Origin: Jacaranda mimosifolia
Taxonomy: Eukaryota; Streptophyta; Magnoliopsida; Lamiales; Bignoniaceae
Assembly (NCBI GenBank): GCA_018894105.1
Contig: CM032129.1
Span: 33,435,468-33,499,467, forward strand
DNA: 64,000 nt
Direction of reading: 5' to 3'
This document shows, piece by piece, positions 1 to 10,777 of the stretch. A program made the position numbers and the translations under genes. How positions within the stretch are numbered: the first letter of the stretch is position 1; every line of letters starts with the position of its first letter. The notes under the pieces are model-generated. The model saw only the letters and a list, made by a program, of their open reading frames with translations. It did not search any database and had not been told where the DNA came from.

Positions 1-459
1 TACGAAATTATAAGACAGTACAACAACTCAGCTTTTTGTCCAAAACCTAGGAAGAAAAAGTGAAAGAAGTAACAAATAAAGCAAAGGATGTAGAATTTGG
101 AAATTGAAGAATAAGAATAAGATAATTCTTGAAGAAGCTCTCTCATATAGATCGAGATAGTTAAAAGTGACATTACACAGAGAAGAGTTCTCTTACTTTT
201 TCCGCATCTCTCCTTTTCGGATTCACAGTCCCTTTTCACCTGTTAGACAAACTTCCAAAGGCATGTATACATACATGCAGAATTGCATTATCTTTAGATG
301 CAACAAAAGGACCACTGGAGCTTTGAGTCTTTGACGTATCCTTCTGTTTTAATTATCTTTCCTTCCATCTCTTTTCTCTTTGCACAATTGATTTAACATT
401 GGCCAGGGAAATCTATAACATTAATTGTCATCTCCTTGTGGGGTTGTCTACAGAGTTCG
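1..459. other. 3' flank of the TLC-domain gene
   Basis: No coding signal is visible on either strand. The stretch lies after the stop codon of the minus-strand TLC gene (460-462) and so holds its 3' UTR and flanking DNA. It is AT-rich with no recognisable repeat. Confidence 0.5.
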
Positions 460-2932
460 TCACTGCCTCTTTGCTATAGTCTTCTTCAACCCCTTGATAA
501 TCTTCCCAAACCACATTAAGTTCATGATTCCAAGTGCCAAGGGTACAGCAAACACCAAAAGAAGACCAATTGTCTGCATCTGCATGACCTGCAAAGGATT
601 CAATAACTTATGTATTCGAGAGAGAAAATGGTCAAGAAATTTTCTTGTAGCCTAAAAAATGCCTAAATACTCTTTAAGCAGAATTGCTAAACCAATATTA
701 CCAATGAACAGAATAAACAGACCAGCTGACATAATGCTCAGAGCAAGGATTTTTGGAGAGAGGTTATTTTTGGGTAAGAAAGGAGATAAGCAATTAAGCA
801 TTGGGGCGCTGTGAAGTCCTAGGAGGTAATTACCTGAGCACGGTGGAGATAGACATGGTAAAACATGTAAACAAACAGAAGAATTCTCGCCACCTGCACT
901 TAACAATAGTCCGGTAAGCAATGATGAAGACAAACAATTTAGCTGCTAAAAATCAAGATGAGAACCCAAAGAAGCTTCCAAAGTGCAGTAGTTGCAGAAT
1001 TAGAACACAATCAATTGTTGCTTTTCAAAAATCTCACTTTCGTATGCCGGGATACATTATAAACAATAGCATTGCAGTATAGAGTAGATTTACGCACCAA
1101 CCAAGCAACAAAAATCGCAACCCCATTAATAAGATATGCATTCGATTTCTTCAATCCAGCCATATCAAGATACCTGTGCACAATGTATATGAATTCATCA
1201 AGATTAATCTCGGGTTACCACAAGAATTTCATTCATCTTTTCCTTTTTTTCTCGCTCCAACATTCTGAAAACCCACCATCTCATATTGATCTCTGGAGTT
1301 GTCACCTCAGATATCAGGACCATGAACGTGTAAAGCTGCCCCTCCCCTGTAAACATGGAATATGATACCGCAATTCCCGAAAGAGAATGATGGGCAATCT
1401 GAAATTCCAGAGCAACAAAACTGTTACGGTCCGCACTGTGCATTTTCAAATAAATGGCATTCGATTGATACCCATGTTTATCAAGAGTAGACAAACACAA
1501 AACTCTTCCTTTTCACAGTATATCCTCAGACAGAAAGGGGAAAATTGGAATGCACAAATCTATATGAGGAGCTATAATTTCCCATAAAAAAGTACAGAAA
1601 ATGATGCTATCTAATATGTTACTTGGCTCATCCTCATTCAACTCAAAGAGCCATTACAGATATTTAAGCCATAGAAGCATCACATGCATCCCCAAGATAG
1701 CCGCATTCAGCAGTCCAAACACTTAATTGATCAGTTACAAGCTTGTTACACCATAAGCATAGTTCAAAAATCCTACAAGAACCCATATGCCATGTGCCAT
1801 ATATGGTCCAATGTGATGCTGAAATACGCCAAAATTAATTGATGTTCATGGTTTCAGTTCACTTACATACTCTACTCCACCCAAAGAAGGATACAACCAA
1901 CAAATCATCCCGAGGTCTGAAATGAAATACCCAACTGAAATCTGCCAAATGTCACACACAAACAGAAAAAGTAAATGTCATGGGGCACATATGATGGGTA
2001 AATTCAGAACTAAATAAGTAGAGATTTAAAAAAAAATAAAAAAAAATGATTTAGAAGCACCTAAGAGAATCCTCTCAGAAAATGAATACACAAAAGATGT
2101 CCCAAAGGTAAAAGATGATATATCAGACACTTACCCCCAGCACAAATGTTGAGAGAGGTGAACTTCGGAGTGTAATTAGCCCAGCAAAATTGTGATCAGA
2201 GAAAAGTTCGGACCAGAACACAAAGTACAAAGATATAATTGAAATAAAAACGGCATGAAGAGTTGAAATACCACTGCACGAAAGTTAGTGCCAAAAAAAG
2301 AAAAAAAGAAAAGAAAAAAAAAGTCAGAGCAGCATCAAAAAGTATAAGTAACAGAAAAAATTATAAGAAAGTTTAGTCACCGATTATTCCAGTCAATTCT
2401 TTGAATCTTACTGAGACCATTGTAACTCCTAAAGTGAAAGGTGCTGACGAGATGCGTCAGATCATATACCTGTTGAAGGCCAACCAGTTATTAACACTCA
2501 ATAATATCTCATAAAAAGACAGAGTAGAAGAATATTTTTGCTACCAAAATATGTTAATCCATGTCTTTCAAAATTTGTTACTTTTTTATTGTCAGAGTAA
2601 GTAATATATTTGCTACATGTCAGGCTGAATAGGAAAATGCTTAAGTTTCCTTATTTTTTAAATAAAACAGAATAATGGCGAGGATCTTCAAACTTCATCA
2701 CTGTGGCTCAGATATTTATAAGAGTAATTGTTCTGATCTTACAAAACCTACGATGATGTAAGACTAGAAAGGAACTGCAGATGCTCAAACATACCAATTT
2801 GCAAGCCAATACGCCGGCAAGGACAGAAGTGTATGGAATAAAAGGATCTGCTAGCAAGTAGTTTTTGACTAGCACCTCAGCCTGGTTCTGATAAGACTTA
2901 AATGCCAAAACAGTTCGTTGAGAAACTGCCAT
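460..2932 (-). CDS. TLC (TRAM/LAG1/CLN8) domain membrane protein, 8 exons
   Basis: Polytopic membrane protein of the TLC family, whose members act in sphingolipid/ceramide metabolism or lipid sensing in the ER; plant members of this exact type are uncharacterised. Coding exons on the minus strand: 2932-2795, 2469-2381, 2273-2135, 1941-1867, 1398-1277, 1173-1098, 893-834 and 588-460, all with GT-AG borders and matching phases, giving 275 aa. Visible landmarks are an N-terminus MAVSQRTVLAFKSYQNQAEV, a YFVFWSELFSD segment in exon 3, GYFISDLGMI in exon 4, the conserved stretch GEGQLYTFMVLISEVTTPEI in exon 5, and a basic C-terminus ending KKTIAKRQ. It matches my memory of Arabidopsis At4g19645-type proteins over its whole length. 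A 5' UTR exon may lie near 3644-3850, with a donor around 3643. The start is the first ATG of exon 1. Confidence 0.9.
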
Positions 2933-4453
2933 TATATGGAGTTACCAGACCATGTGTTTGATTCTCTTTTACAACACGACAATTTCAATCGTCCTGGCAA
3001 CAAATTCAACAGAACACTCAGAACAATGAATATAATCGTTAAGTCAGTACAGAAGTTTGCTAAAAATGTTGTCAGCACATAAAACTAAACAAAATTAATG
3101 AACAACGTAATAGGAGATACCTCATTAATATTATCGATGAACACCAAAAAGTAACACACATGCTCAACTAAGATTATTAAGATATAGTAGTATATATTGC
3201 AATCTGAAGAAGATTTACTAGTCTCAGGTCGGGCAGGGCGAGGATTTCACTAGATATGCAGTTGAGATTCAAGGCTGAAGCCACTAAAAGATTGTATAGG
3301 ATGGAATGCTAAAGGTTGAAAACTCATCATCCTTGATAATCTGGAAGAGCAAAACCTTCATCGCTATTGAGATCCCCTAGTGATCGAATGGAATTCTAAG
3401 GAGAGCATGTGACATCATACCAGTTTAAAGCTTGCAACTGGTTGAGGATGTAATTTATTGCAGTGTATTCACACATCACATAGCCGTTGCCGCCAAATCA
3501 TGGAAAACATGCACCTTGTTGTCATGCATTACACGACATTAATAGTCATTTATTGCAAAGTAGTGTCACAATCACGCAAAGTAATCCACAAGATCATAAA
3601 ATGAAGTCCCGAAAATTTGCAGAAAAATTGGTTCACCATACCTAACGGTTGAGAAATCCCACCAGAAATCAATACGACATTGAATCACATTCTTGGAGAT
3701 AGCGCGAAAAATGGAGGCTGTATTCTCTGTTTCTTGGCGGGTTTGGCAGATTAATGGGAAGGCAAGAAAAACCTGAACGAAGATAAACGGTATGGGATTG
3801 TTTAAAGACCCGTGAAAGAAAGTCCAATCCAATCAATCAAGTACTCAGACGAAAATCAAGAAAATGCTGAACGAGAGATAGAAATGGGATAGTCTGTCAT
3901 TATGTGTAATATGTTTGTGTTGAACAAGTTTTCGGTGGTACTCATTCGAATCTCTTACAATAAAATTGATGAGGATAAAACATAAAAATCATCATATGAT
4001 CATAAAAATATTCTTATTAATAGAATGTGTTCTGTGAAATAAGATAAATGTCATACCCATTTTATGCTTTGTAATGCTCAATTCAAATTTGATTTAACTC
4101 TCACTTGAATTGTCATCCATTTGATTTTAATCTTCTTCAAGATTTTAAATAGTATGAATGGCCTTGCACTTATTTTTACATTTAATGATGTTATAAATTC
4201 CTAACTTTGAATTGAAAGATATATATTTACTATTGTATTTATAAATTCAAATATCGAAAAACCTCTAATTATTACTTCTTGCATCCTTTCAAGAACTTCT
4301 TCAAATTTTTATCCTATCCTAATTTTTACTTCTTCAAATGTTACCTTAGATGGAAATTGTCTTTGGAAACCAGCTCTGAAAATGGAAACTTAGTTGCTAA
4401 ATGGGCATCATCAACATCCATTGGGCCCCAAGAAAGACCACACATTTTTTAGA
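2933..4453. other. 5' flank / probable 5' UTR intron of the TLC gene
   Basis: No protein gene is seen. The part nearest 3640-3850 could be a minus-strand 5' UTR exon spliced across about 700 bp to the coding start at 2932. This is inferred from a TAG|GTATGG donor-like site near 3643; no acceptor is obvious. From 3900 on it is simple AT-rich DNA with nothing recognisable. Confidence 0.4.
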
Positions 4454-5163
4454 TAGGATTGTCAATGAATCGGATTTTAATTCGAATCCGATTTGAATTC
4501 GATTCAAATTTTAAGATTTTTATCTGATTAAAATATTCGATGGATCAAAGCTGATTATAAATATTTGAAACCCAAAATAAGTGGATCGGATATGGAATTA
4601 AGTAATTCGATCCGTTAAATATCCAAATCCGAATCTTAATATTTTTTTTAAATAAATACTCTTATATATAATATTAATAAAGATTTTAAAATAAAATGTA
4701 TATATTATATTGACCTAATATCTATATTAACGTATATATTATACTATTAATATTGAATTTTTAAATTAAAAAATAAGAGGAATATTGATAAAATGTCAAA
4801 TATAATAGCATATAATAGTTCATTTATACGTTAATATAATGTTAAAAGGAGTTTAGTATTCAAATATTTATCTTTTGGATTAATATATAATAAAAAATTA
4901 TTAAAAATTCAAATATGACATATATTTACTTTATAAATACAATATTTTTATAAAATTCAAAAGGAAAAAAAGAAAAGAAAAGAAAAACAATAGATCGGGT
5001 CGAACTTTTTAATCAAATTTTGGATATCCATTGGATTCGAATATGTTACTGACTAACAAAGATTCTGTAGGGTTTCAGGTCGGATTCAGATATGAAATTT
5101 GTTAATCGGATTTAAATTCAAATATGACAGATCCAATACAAATCCAACCCGTTGACAACCCTA
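4454..5163. mobile_element. hAT-like non-autonomous TIR element, copy 1
   Basis: A 710-bp non-coding element bounded by imperfect terminal inverted repeats: it begins TAGGATTGTCAATG and its other end, reverse-complemented, begins TAGGGTTGTCAACG. The interior has many degenerate TTCGAATCCGATT-type words near both ends and an AT-rich core. A second copy at 12966-13657 is alignable over most of its length in the same orientation. No clear target duplication remains here. Assignment to hAT rests on the terminus style and on the decayed 8-bp duplication of copy 2. Confidence 0.65.
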
Positions 5164-5718
5164 TTGAGACCATGACAGCCATTAATTTGAGTCATCCTAT
5201 ATTTTATTTAATGTGCATCATTATAAACTAGTTAGGGACCTAACCCTACTTGTAGGACTAGTCCATGTTATAACTTTCAGTGGGGATCGATGTCAACTAG
5301 GTAACCAACCTTGTGTCTTTCTTATAATCAAATGTAATTGGGCTGAACCAGAAAGGCCTAGTTATCACATTGGGCCTATAGTTTGATCTGCAAATCATAC
5401 TACCACATTGAGCCTACAGAAATTCCAGAGTCTTGGGTTTTAGCTGCAAAACCCTAATTCAAAATCTGATCTTTGAGATTTGAGCTGGAGTGACTAAAAG
5501 GATGTGAATTCAATCAATTCGCCTAAACAAAGGTATGGAGAAATGCCATGAAATGTTCTTACGTGAAACCCTTAAACGTATATAGCTGGCGCTAGTTTCT
5601 AATTTAGTCATCTGAGCAAACTCATCATTTCTCATTTGTCATTTTGGATTCAGATTTTCTTCCTTGTTTGAATTTATTTGGTGGTTTGGAGCATTGCTGT
5701 TTGGTTTCTGGATTCTCT
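5164..5718 (+). promoter_or_regulatory. Promoter and 5' UTR region of the mTERF gene
   Basis: This is unique DNA between the transposon relic and the mTERF start. Two TTGGGCY (site II-like) motifs at about 5337 and 5371 fit a core promoter of a plant organelle-protein gene. No clear TATA box is present. The promoter role is inferred from position. Confidence 0.4.
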
Positions 5719-7503
5719 ATGTTGTTACGAAAAATAAGCAGAAGGGTATGTTCGAAAATGATGGCCCGGCTGAATAACCGCTTCTTTTACCCTGCTGTTA
5801 GTGAAAAAAATTCGACCTTTTTGCGTAGCCCTTCAATTCATAGATTCTCAAGAACCCAGTTATTCCATAGTTTGGAACCTCCGTTGAACAATCCTAAGCT
5901 TTTTACGTCCAAATACGCGGCTCAGCCTCCAATTACCCTCTCCACCGATGGAATTCCCCGTATTGCCAAAACCGAAGCACAGGCTGCACTTTTTGATTAC
6001 TTGCATTGTACTAGAGGATTGAGCTTCCTGGATGCTGAGCACATAAGCAAGAATTCGCCTCGGTTTCTTTGGGAACTGATTGCTAAGGTCGAAAAGGAGC
6101 AAGATGTGTCAAGAGCGTTGTCAAGGTTCTTCAGGTACCATCCCATCAATGAGTTTGAGCCATTCTTTGAGAGTTTGGGCTTGAGCCCTGGAGAATTTGC
6201 TTCTCTTCTTCCAAGAGGGTTGATATTTCTGAATGATGATCAAGTCTTGCTTGGTAACTATCATACCCTTAGTGATTATGGTGTACCAAGGAGTAAGATA
6301 GGAAGGATGTACAAGGAAGTGGATGAAATATTCAGATATGAACCTGGGGTGTTGAATCTGAAATTGATGGCATATGAGCAATTAGGTTTGAGTAGATCAA
6401 CAGTCATAAAGCTTGTAAGCTGCAGTCCTCTGCTTTTGGTAGGTGAATTGAACAATGCATTTGTAAGAGTTCTTGACAAATTAAAAGAGCTCGGTTATGA
6501 CAGCAACTGGATTGGAGGGTATTTATCTAGCAAAAACACATACAATTGGAATAGAATACTAGATACGTTGTGTTTTCTTCGTGAAGTTGGTTATAATGAT
6601 GCGCAGATGGTGGCTTTGTTTAGGAAAGATACTGCACTATTATTTGAAGGATCTGGGAAACAAGTCTATGTAGTGGTTGGTGCATTGCTTAAATTGGGGC
6701 TTAAAATGAATGAGGTTTATGCTTTGGTCTTGAAGAACCCTCAGATTCTATCATCCAAGTGTGCCAAGAACTTTTGGAAAGCATTGCATTTGCTTTTTGA
6801 GGTAGGGATGGAACCAGAAAATATTGCCCAGATTCTATCTAGCCACATGAAACTTTTCAGTTCACACTCTCTAAAAGGACCGAAGACCGTGTTCAGGAAT
6901 TTCAATGGTGATAAGCATAGTTTATGTCAGACTATAAAAAAGGATCCATCGACATTTTTCAACCTGGCTTTTAAGTCGAAAAGATGTAGTACTGATTACA
7001 TGGATGCCAGAAATCCAAACAATTTTGTGGAAAAAACAGAATTTTTACTGAGACTTGGATATGTAGAAAATTCAGAGGAGATGGTGAAAGCTCTAAAAAC
7101 CTTCCGAGGCAGAGGAGATCAGTTGCAGGAGAGGTTTGATTGCTTGGTGCAGGCTGGTTTGGACTTCAATGTGGTATCAAGTATGGTGAAACAGGCCCCA
7201 ACAGTTCTAAATCAGACCAAAGATATTCTTGAAAAGAAGATTGAATGCTTGAAGAACTACTTGGGATACCCATTGGATTCTATAGTGGCTTTTCCATCTT
7301 ATCTTTGCTATGATATAGACAGAATTAGTCTAAGATTTTCCATGTATTCTTGGCTTAGGGATAAAGGTGCTACAAAGCCCATGTTATCAGTGAGCACACT
7401 TCTTGCTTGTTCAGATGCACGATTTGTAAAGTATTTTGTCAATATACATCCTGAGGGTCCAGCAATGTGGGAAAATTTTAAAAAATCTGTACCCTCAAGC
7501 TGA
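5719..7503 (+). CDS. mTERF-family protein, MTEF18-like, probably mitochondrial
   Basis: Intronless gene for a 594-aa mitochondrial transcription termination factor family protein. mTERF proteins are alpha-helical superhelices that bind organelle nucleic acids and affect transcription, splicing or ribosome assembly. The first ATG in frame is 5719; the frame is open upstream but only from non-ATG codons. The N-terminus is rich in Arg, Ser and hydrophobic residues with almost no acidic ones (MLLRKISRRVCSKMMARLNN), as in a mitochondrial presequence. Repeated roughly 35-residue helical units follow from about residue 190, with the typical pattern of a Leu-Gly turn and a conserved Pro, for example LGLSRSTVIKLVSCSPLLL and LGLKMNEVYALVLKNPQIL. 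The segment STDGIPRIAKTEAQAALFDY near residue 75 resembles proteins annotated MTEF18 (the Arabidopsis SHOT1 type). The family is confident; the exact orthologue is not. Confidence 0.88.
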   Translation: MLLRKISRRVCSKMMARLNNRFFYPAVSEKNSTFLRSPSIHRFSRTQLFHSLEPPLNNPKLFTSKYAAQPPITLSTDGIPRIAKTEAQAALFDYLHCTRGLSFLDAEHISKNSPRFLWELIAKVEKEQDVSRALSRFFRYHPINEFEPFFESLGLSPGEFASLLPRGLIFLNDDQVLLGNYHTLSDYGVPRSKIGRMYKEVDEIFRYEPGVLNLKLMAYEQLGLSRSTVIKLVSCSPLLLVGELNNAFVRVLDKLKELGYDSNWIGGYLSSKNTYNWNRILDTLCFLREVGYNDAQMVALFRKDTALLFEGSGKQVYVVVGALLKLGLKMNEVYALVLKNPQILSSKCAKNFWKALHLLFEVGMEPENIAQILSSHMKLFSSHSLKGPKTVFRNFNGDKHSLCQTIKKDPSTFFNLAFKSKRCSTDYMDARNPNNFVEKTEFLLRLGYVENSEEMVKALKTFRGRGDQLQERFDCLVQAGLDFNVVSSMVKQAPTVLNQTKDILEKKIECLKNYLGYPLDSIVAFPSYLCYDIDRISLRFSMYSWLRDKGATKPMLSVSTLLACSDARFVKYFVNIHPEGPAMWENFKKSVPSS

Positions 7504-8172
7504 GATCAATTATTATATGTTAGAATACATATGCAACCTTGCCTCTTCACCTTGTCTTTATTTCGTCATTTTTCCTTTTTCCTCCCACTTTTTGCTTCTT
7601 TCTCTGCGTTTCTGTTTTGAGCTAGACATTTTATGCTAAAATGTTGCACAAAACAAATGTGAGTGCAAATGAAATTTCTCGTAGTCCTCCAGTATTGCTG
7701 CACAATTGAATTGGCTTGTCAGTGGGGTTAGCTAGCTTGGCCTGATATTAACCCAAACAATAAAATGCAACAAGTAGGACCAGTATGTACTGGTGTTGGC
7801 CCATTGCTCAACTTCTCTTTCAGCTTTGCACTTTTAACCTTTTTATCTGTCTCTTAGTCTCACTTTTCCCCGTTCCATCGACTGACAAGTGACCACGCGT
7901 GCTCAAGCGGTTGCAAGAAAACGCGTGAGAGGTGTACGAATTCAGGCAATGGCAAATAGATACTGCCAATCTACTGCCCAGGGAGTTACAAAAACATCTG
8001 AGATTTGTTGTCAGGTTCAATCTTCGTGTTTTCTTGGTGGCTCATTCTAACATTCGTCTTCCCTTCCGTTTGCTTTCCACTGAAAATTGGATCCCATTAC
8101 TACAAAAATATTTTTCTGACTAAAAGATTCAAAATATGAGCATAACATTATTTCTTATTCCGTCACTACAGT
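7504..8172. other. 3' flank of the mTERF gene
   Basis: Holds the mTERF 3' UTR and then unique sequence. Short open frames here lack homology or codon bias. Nothing else is recognised. Confidence 0.4.
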
Positions 8173-8714
8173 TAGGGATGACAATGGGTCCGGGTAAATT
8201 GGGACTCCACCCCGAACCTGCCCCATCTGGGGTGGGTTTGGGGTGAAAAAAATGGGGATGGGGCGGGTAGCGAGTCTTGATTGTCAAGCCCCGTCCGGGT
8301 TCGGGGCAGGTAGCGGGTCTTGGTGGACCCGCCCCGATCTCATCCTATATTATATTATATAATATATATTTATATTATATTATATATAAGTATAAGTATT
8401 TATTAGGTTATAATACTATATTAGAAAATTATGGCTTCTTTTTTTTTTTTTTAACTTGTTTTAATTTTATTCTTTCAAACCCGATACTCACTAGAGCAAA
8501 ATCTGTATATTCAAGTGATTATAAAGAAAAAAAGGTAAAAAATATATACAAAAAAAAAACAAAAAAACAAAAAAAATATAGGTTAGGCGGGTCCAATCCA
8601 TCGGGTCCGGATCCAAAGGTAAGGCGGGGCGGGTCCTGGATTTCTCAATTTTTAAGCGAGGCGGGTCCCGAGTCCTGAAAAACCCACCCCAAACCCGTCC
8701 CGTTGCCATCTCTA
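8173..8714. mobile_element. hAT-like MITE with GC-rich ends and 8-bp target duplication
   Basis: A 542-bp element with terminal inverted repeats TAGGGATGACAATGGG and, from the other end, TAGAGATGGCAACGGG. It is flanked by ACTACAGT (8165-8172) and ACTACGGT (8715-8722), an 8-bp duplication with one mismatch, as expected for hAT. Both ends are GC-rich with repeated GGCGGGTCC-type words, while the centre is TA-rich. Open frames inside are by-products of the GC-rich arms. Confidence 0.85.
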
Positions 8715-8722
8715 ACTACGGT

Positions 8723-9500
8723 TATATTAATCCTGGCTAGTGCTTTAGTTCTTATATAACTTTACAAAGGATCAGTTCACAGCCAAGAATTTTTCCAAGG
8801 TAACAAAGAAAAAAGAAACATAATCATGATACTTAGCATCACTCTTCACCAGCTATTTTAAAAACTATATATAAGATGAGGCTCATTTGTCCTAAATGAT
8901 ATGACCTCTCTTAAAATACTAGCTAAGAGTTTGGACCATGTGATATACATTGTACAGAAATACGTTTGTCCGTATTAAGAAAAGTATACACAAGCATTTA
9001 AATTCAATTAAGAGGAGAGAACTTAGAGAAGCACGTATTTCTAGGCTTAGTACATAACATATATATCATGCTTTTTAATAAAGGGAAGCATTTAATGTTC
9101 CCTCTATTTTAAAATTACTATATTTAGATCTACGGGAAAGTATTTTTTGGAAAGAAAGTATTTTGTAGGAAATAAAATATTGTGTCTTGACGTTTTAAAA
9201 GAATATATATGAATAACGAATTTAAATTAAAAATATACATATATGAAAAACTTTATATTAGAAAAATCATACTTTAAAATTGGAGTTCAAAAATAATGTT
9301 ATGGTGGCATGACAAATTGACAATAGCATTCCTCAACCAAAGGAGACCCTCACACAGTAGGGCACGGTCCCAGCTCAAATTGCCACTGTTTTTGGTGTCT
9401 CATTAAATAATTGAAACTTGACAAGGCCAGCTATATGGCCCACATGGGTTCGTCTGTGGATGCCACTTTGCTCATAAGAACCCTAATTAATACATCAAAC
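8723..9500. other. AT-rich intergenic DNA
   Basis: No gene, RNA or delimited repeat is seen. The sequence is AT-rich and low in complexity. Confidence 0.3.
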
Positions 9501-10777
9501 AATCTGGCTTTGTCAACTCTTTCTTCATCTGTCGTCTGAATCTGATCTGATCATCTCTGACATTGTTTGTTCACTTCCTTTATTGTCATTTCCTATGTTT
9601 TTCCATCCTCTCAGGACCAAACTTGTTCAGTTGAACTTCAAAAATTTCATGTCTTGTGTATTTTTTAACCACGCATCCGAAGATTTACCTGTTTGAGATA
9701 CAGAGCACCCTTCTCTCTTTCTTTTACCATGATGCTAATTTGTTTGTTTGCAAAATGAATGATTTCACTGAAAAGACAAGAAAATTTAAGTGTGAGCATG
9801 TAATGATGAAAGAAGAAATTTATTTGCATCTGCTATCTATATTTATTTTTTAGTTTTAATGCAGCAGCTGTTTTCTTCAAGTTTTGTGTAGCGGAATTGC
9901 TCTTTCCAGCACTGAGTTTGTTAAATCGGGGAGTTTCTTTATTCAGGAGTTGTCATCACTGGGATGCGTCTGTTTGCTTTCTGATGTCGAGAATTTTGCC
10001 TTTTCTGGATTCCTTCCTATGCACGATCATCTGGGTTCTTTTCAGATTTCAGATTACTTTACAAGTATATTATCGAAAAACAATCTTGGATTCCTGCGCT
10101 TTGTATTGGAATCACTTGTTCTCAACAGCTTTGTCCCAGTAAAACCACTTATTCAAAAGGTCAGATTTTCGATTCCATTTTGAATTTTTAGACCAGCCTT
10201 TTACTGTCTCTCTCTCTCTCTCTCGGGAGTGCACGCACGCACACCCACACAGGGTTCTTGGGAATTGCATGCATCAACTTTTTGAAGTATTTAGTTTCTC
10301 TTTGCACAGTGATGATAGAATTGGATTTAGGCTTTCAGATTTCTAAGATTTTAATTGAATTCGGAATTAAGTAGGATTTTGTTCCTTTGGGTTTAGGCAC
10401 CTTATTCATCCAGGCGCTTTTTGTTTTCTTTACCCCAAAATTGGTATCTGGATTTGAGTAAAAAATATTATTTCTTCTTTGTTCTATCCTATTCTATTGT
10501 TGGGGTATATTGCTTGTTCTTGATTTCATAGGAATCAATCTGTAATTCTGCATGTGAAGTCATATTCATTGAATTGGTTGTAATTTGGCTTTTTCTTCTG
10601 TCTGCCAGAGGGGAGAAATATTGGGTTTCAGCTCTCTTTGCTTCCCACTGATTAAGTGATTGAAGTGGATAATGTGAATAGACTTCTTGTTTTTAGAGGA
10701 TAGAGTTGAAGTGGTCTGCAGCTGCAGCTAATTGTTATTGGATTGATTGATTCATAAACCTCAAGACTGAATCTCGA
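9501..10777 (+). promoter_or_regulatory. Promoter and long 5' leader of the O-fucosyltransferase-type gene
   Basis: T-rich and pyrimidine-rich leader sequence ahead of the ATG at 10778, including a (TC)9 tract at 10207-10224. From about 9600 it has the base composition of plant 5' UTR plus intron, so a leader intron is plausible, but I cannot fix its borders. The short open frames at 9656-10183 have no recognisable product. Confidence 0.35.
10207..10224 (+). repeat. (TC)9 microsatellite
   Basis: Perfect dinucleotide run in the leader of the downstream gene; such CT tracts are frequent in plant 5' UTRs. Confidence 0.9.

Noticed and set aside
652..933. 93-residue minus-strand reading frame
   Set aside because: It reads through TLC exon 7 into both flanking introns; only 834-893 is coding.
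1072..1587. Plus-strand and minus-strand frames around TLC exons 5-6
   Set aside because: Antisense shadows and intron read-through of the TLC gene.
5644..5718. N-terminal extension of the mTERF protein
   Set aside because: The frame is open but begins with TTG; the first ATG is 5719 and gives a normal mitochondrial presequence.
8277..8709. 133- and 72-residue frames on opposite strands
   Set aside because: By-products of the GC-rich arms of the hAT-like MITE 8173-8714; no homology.
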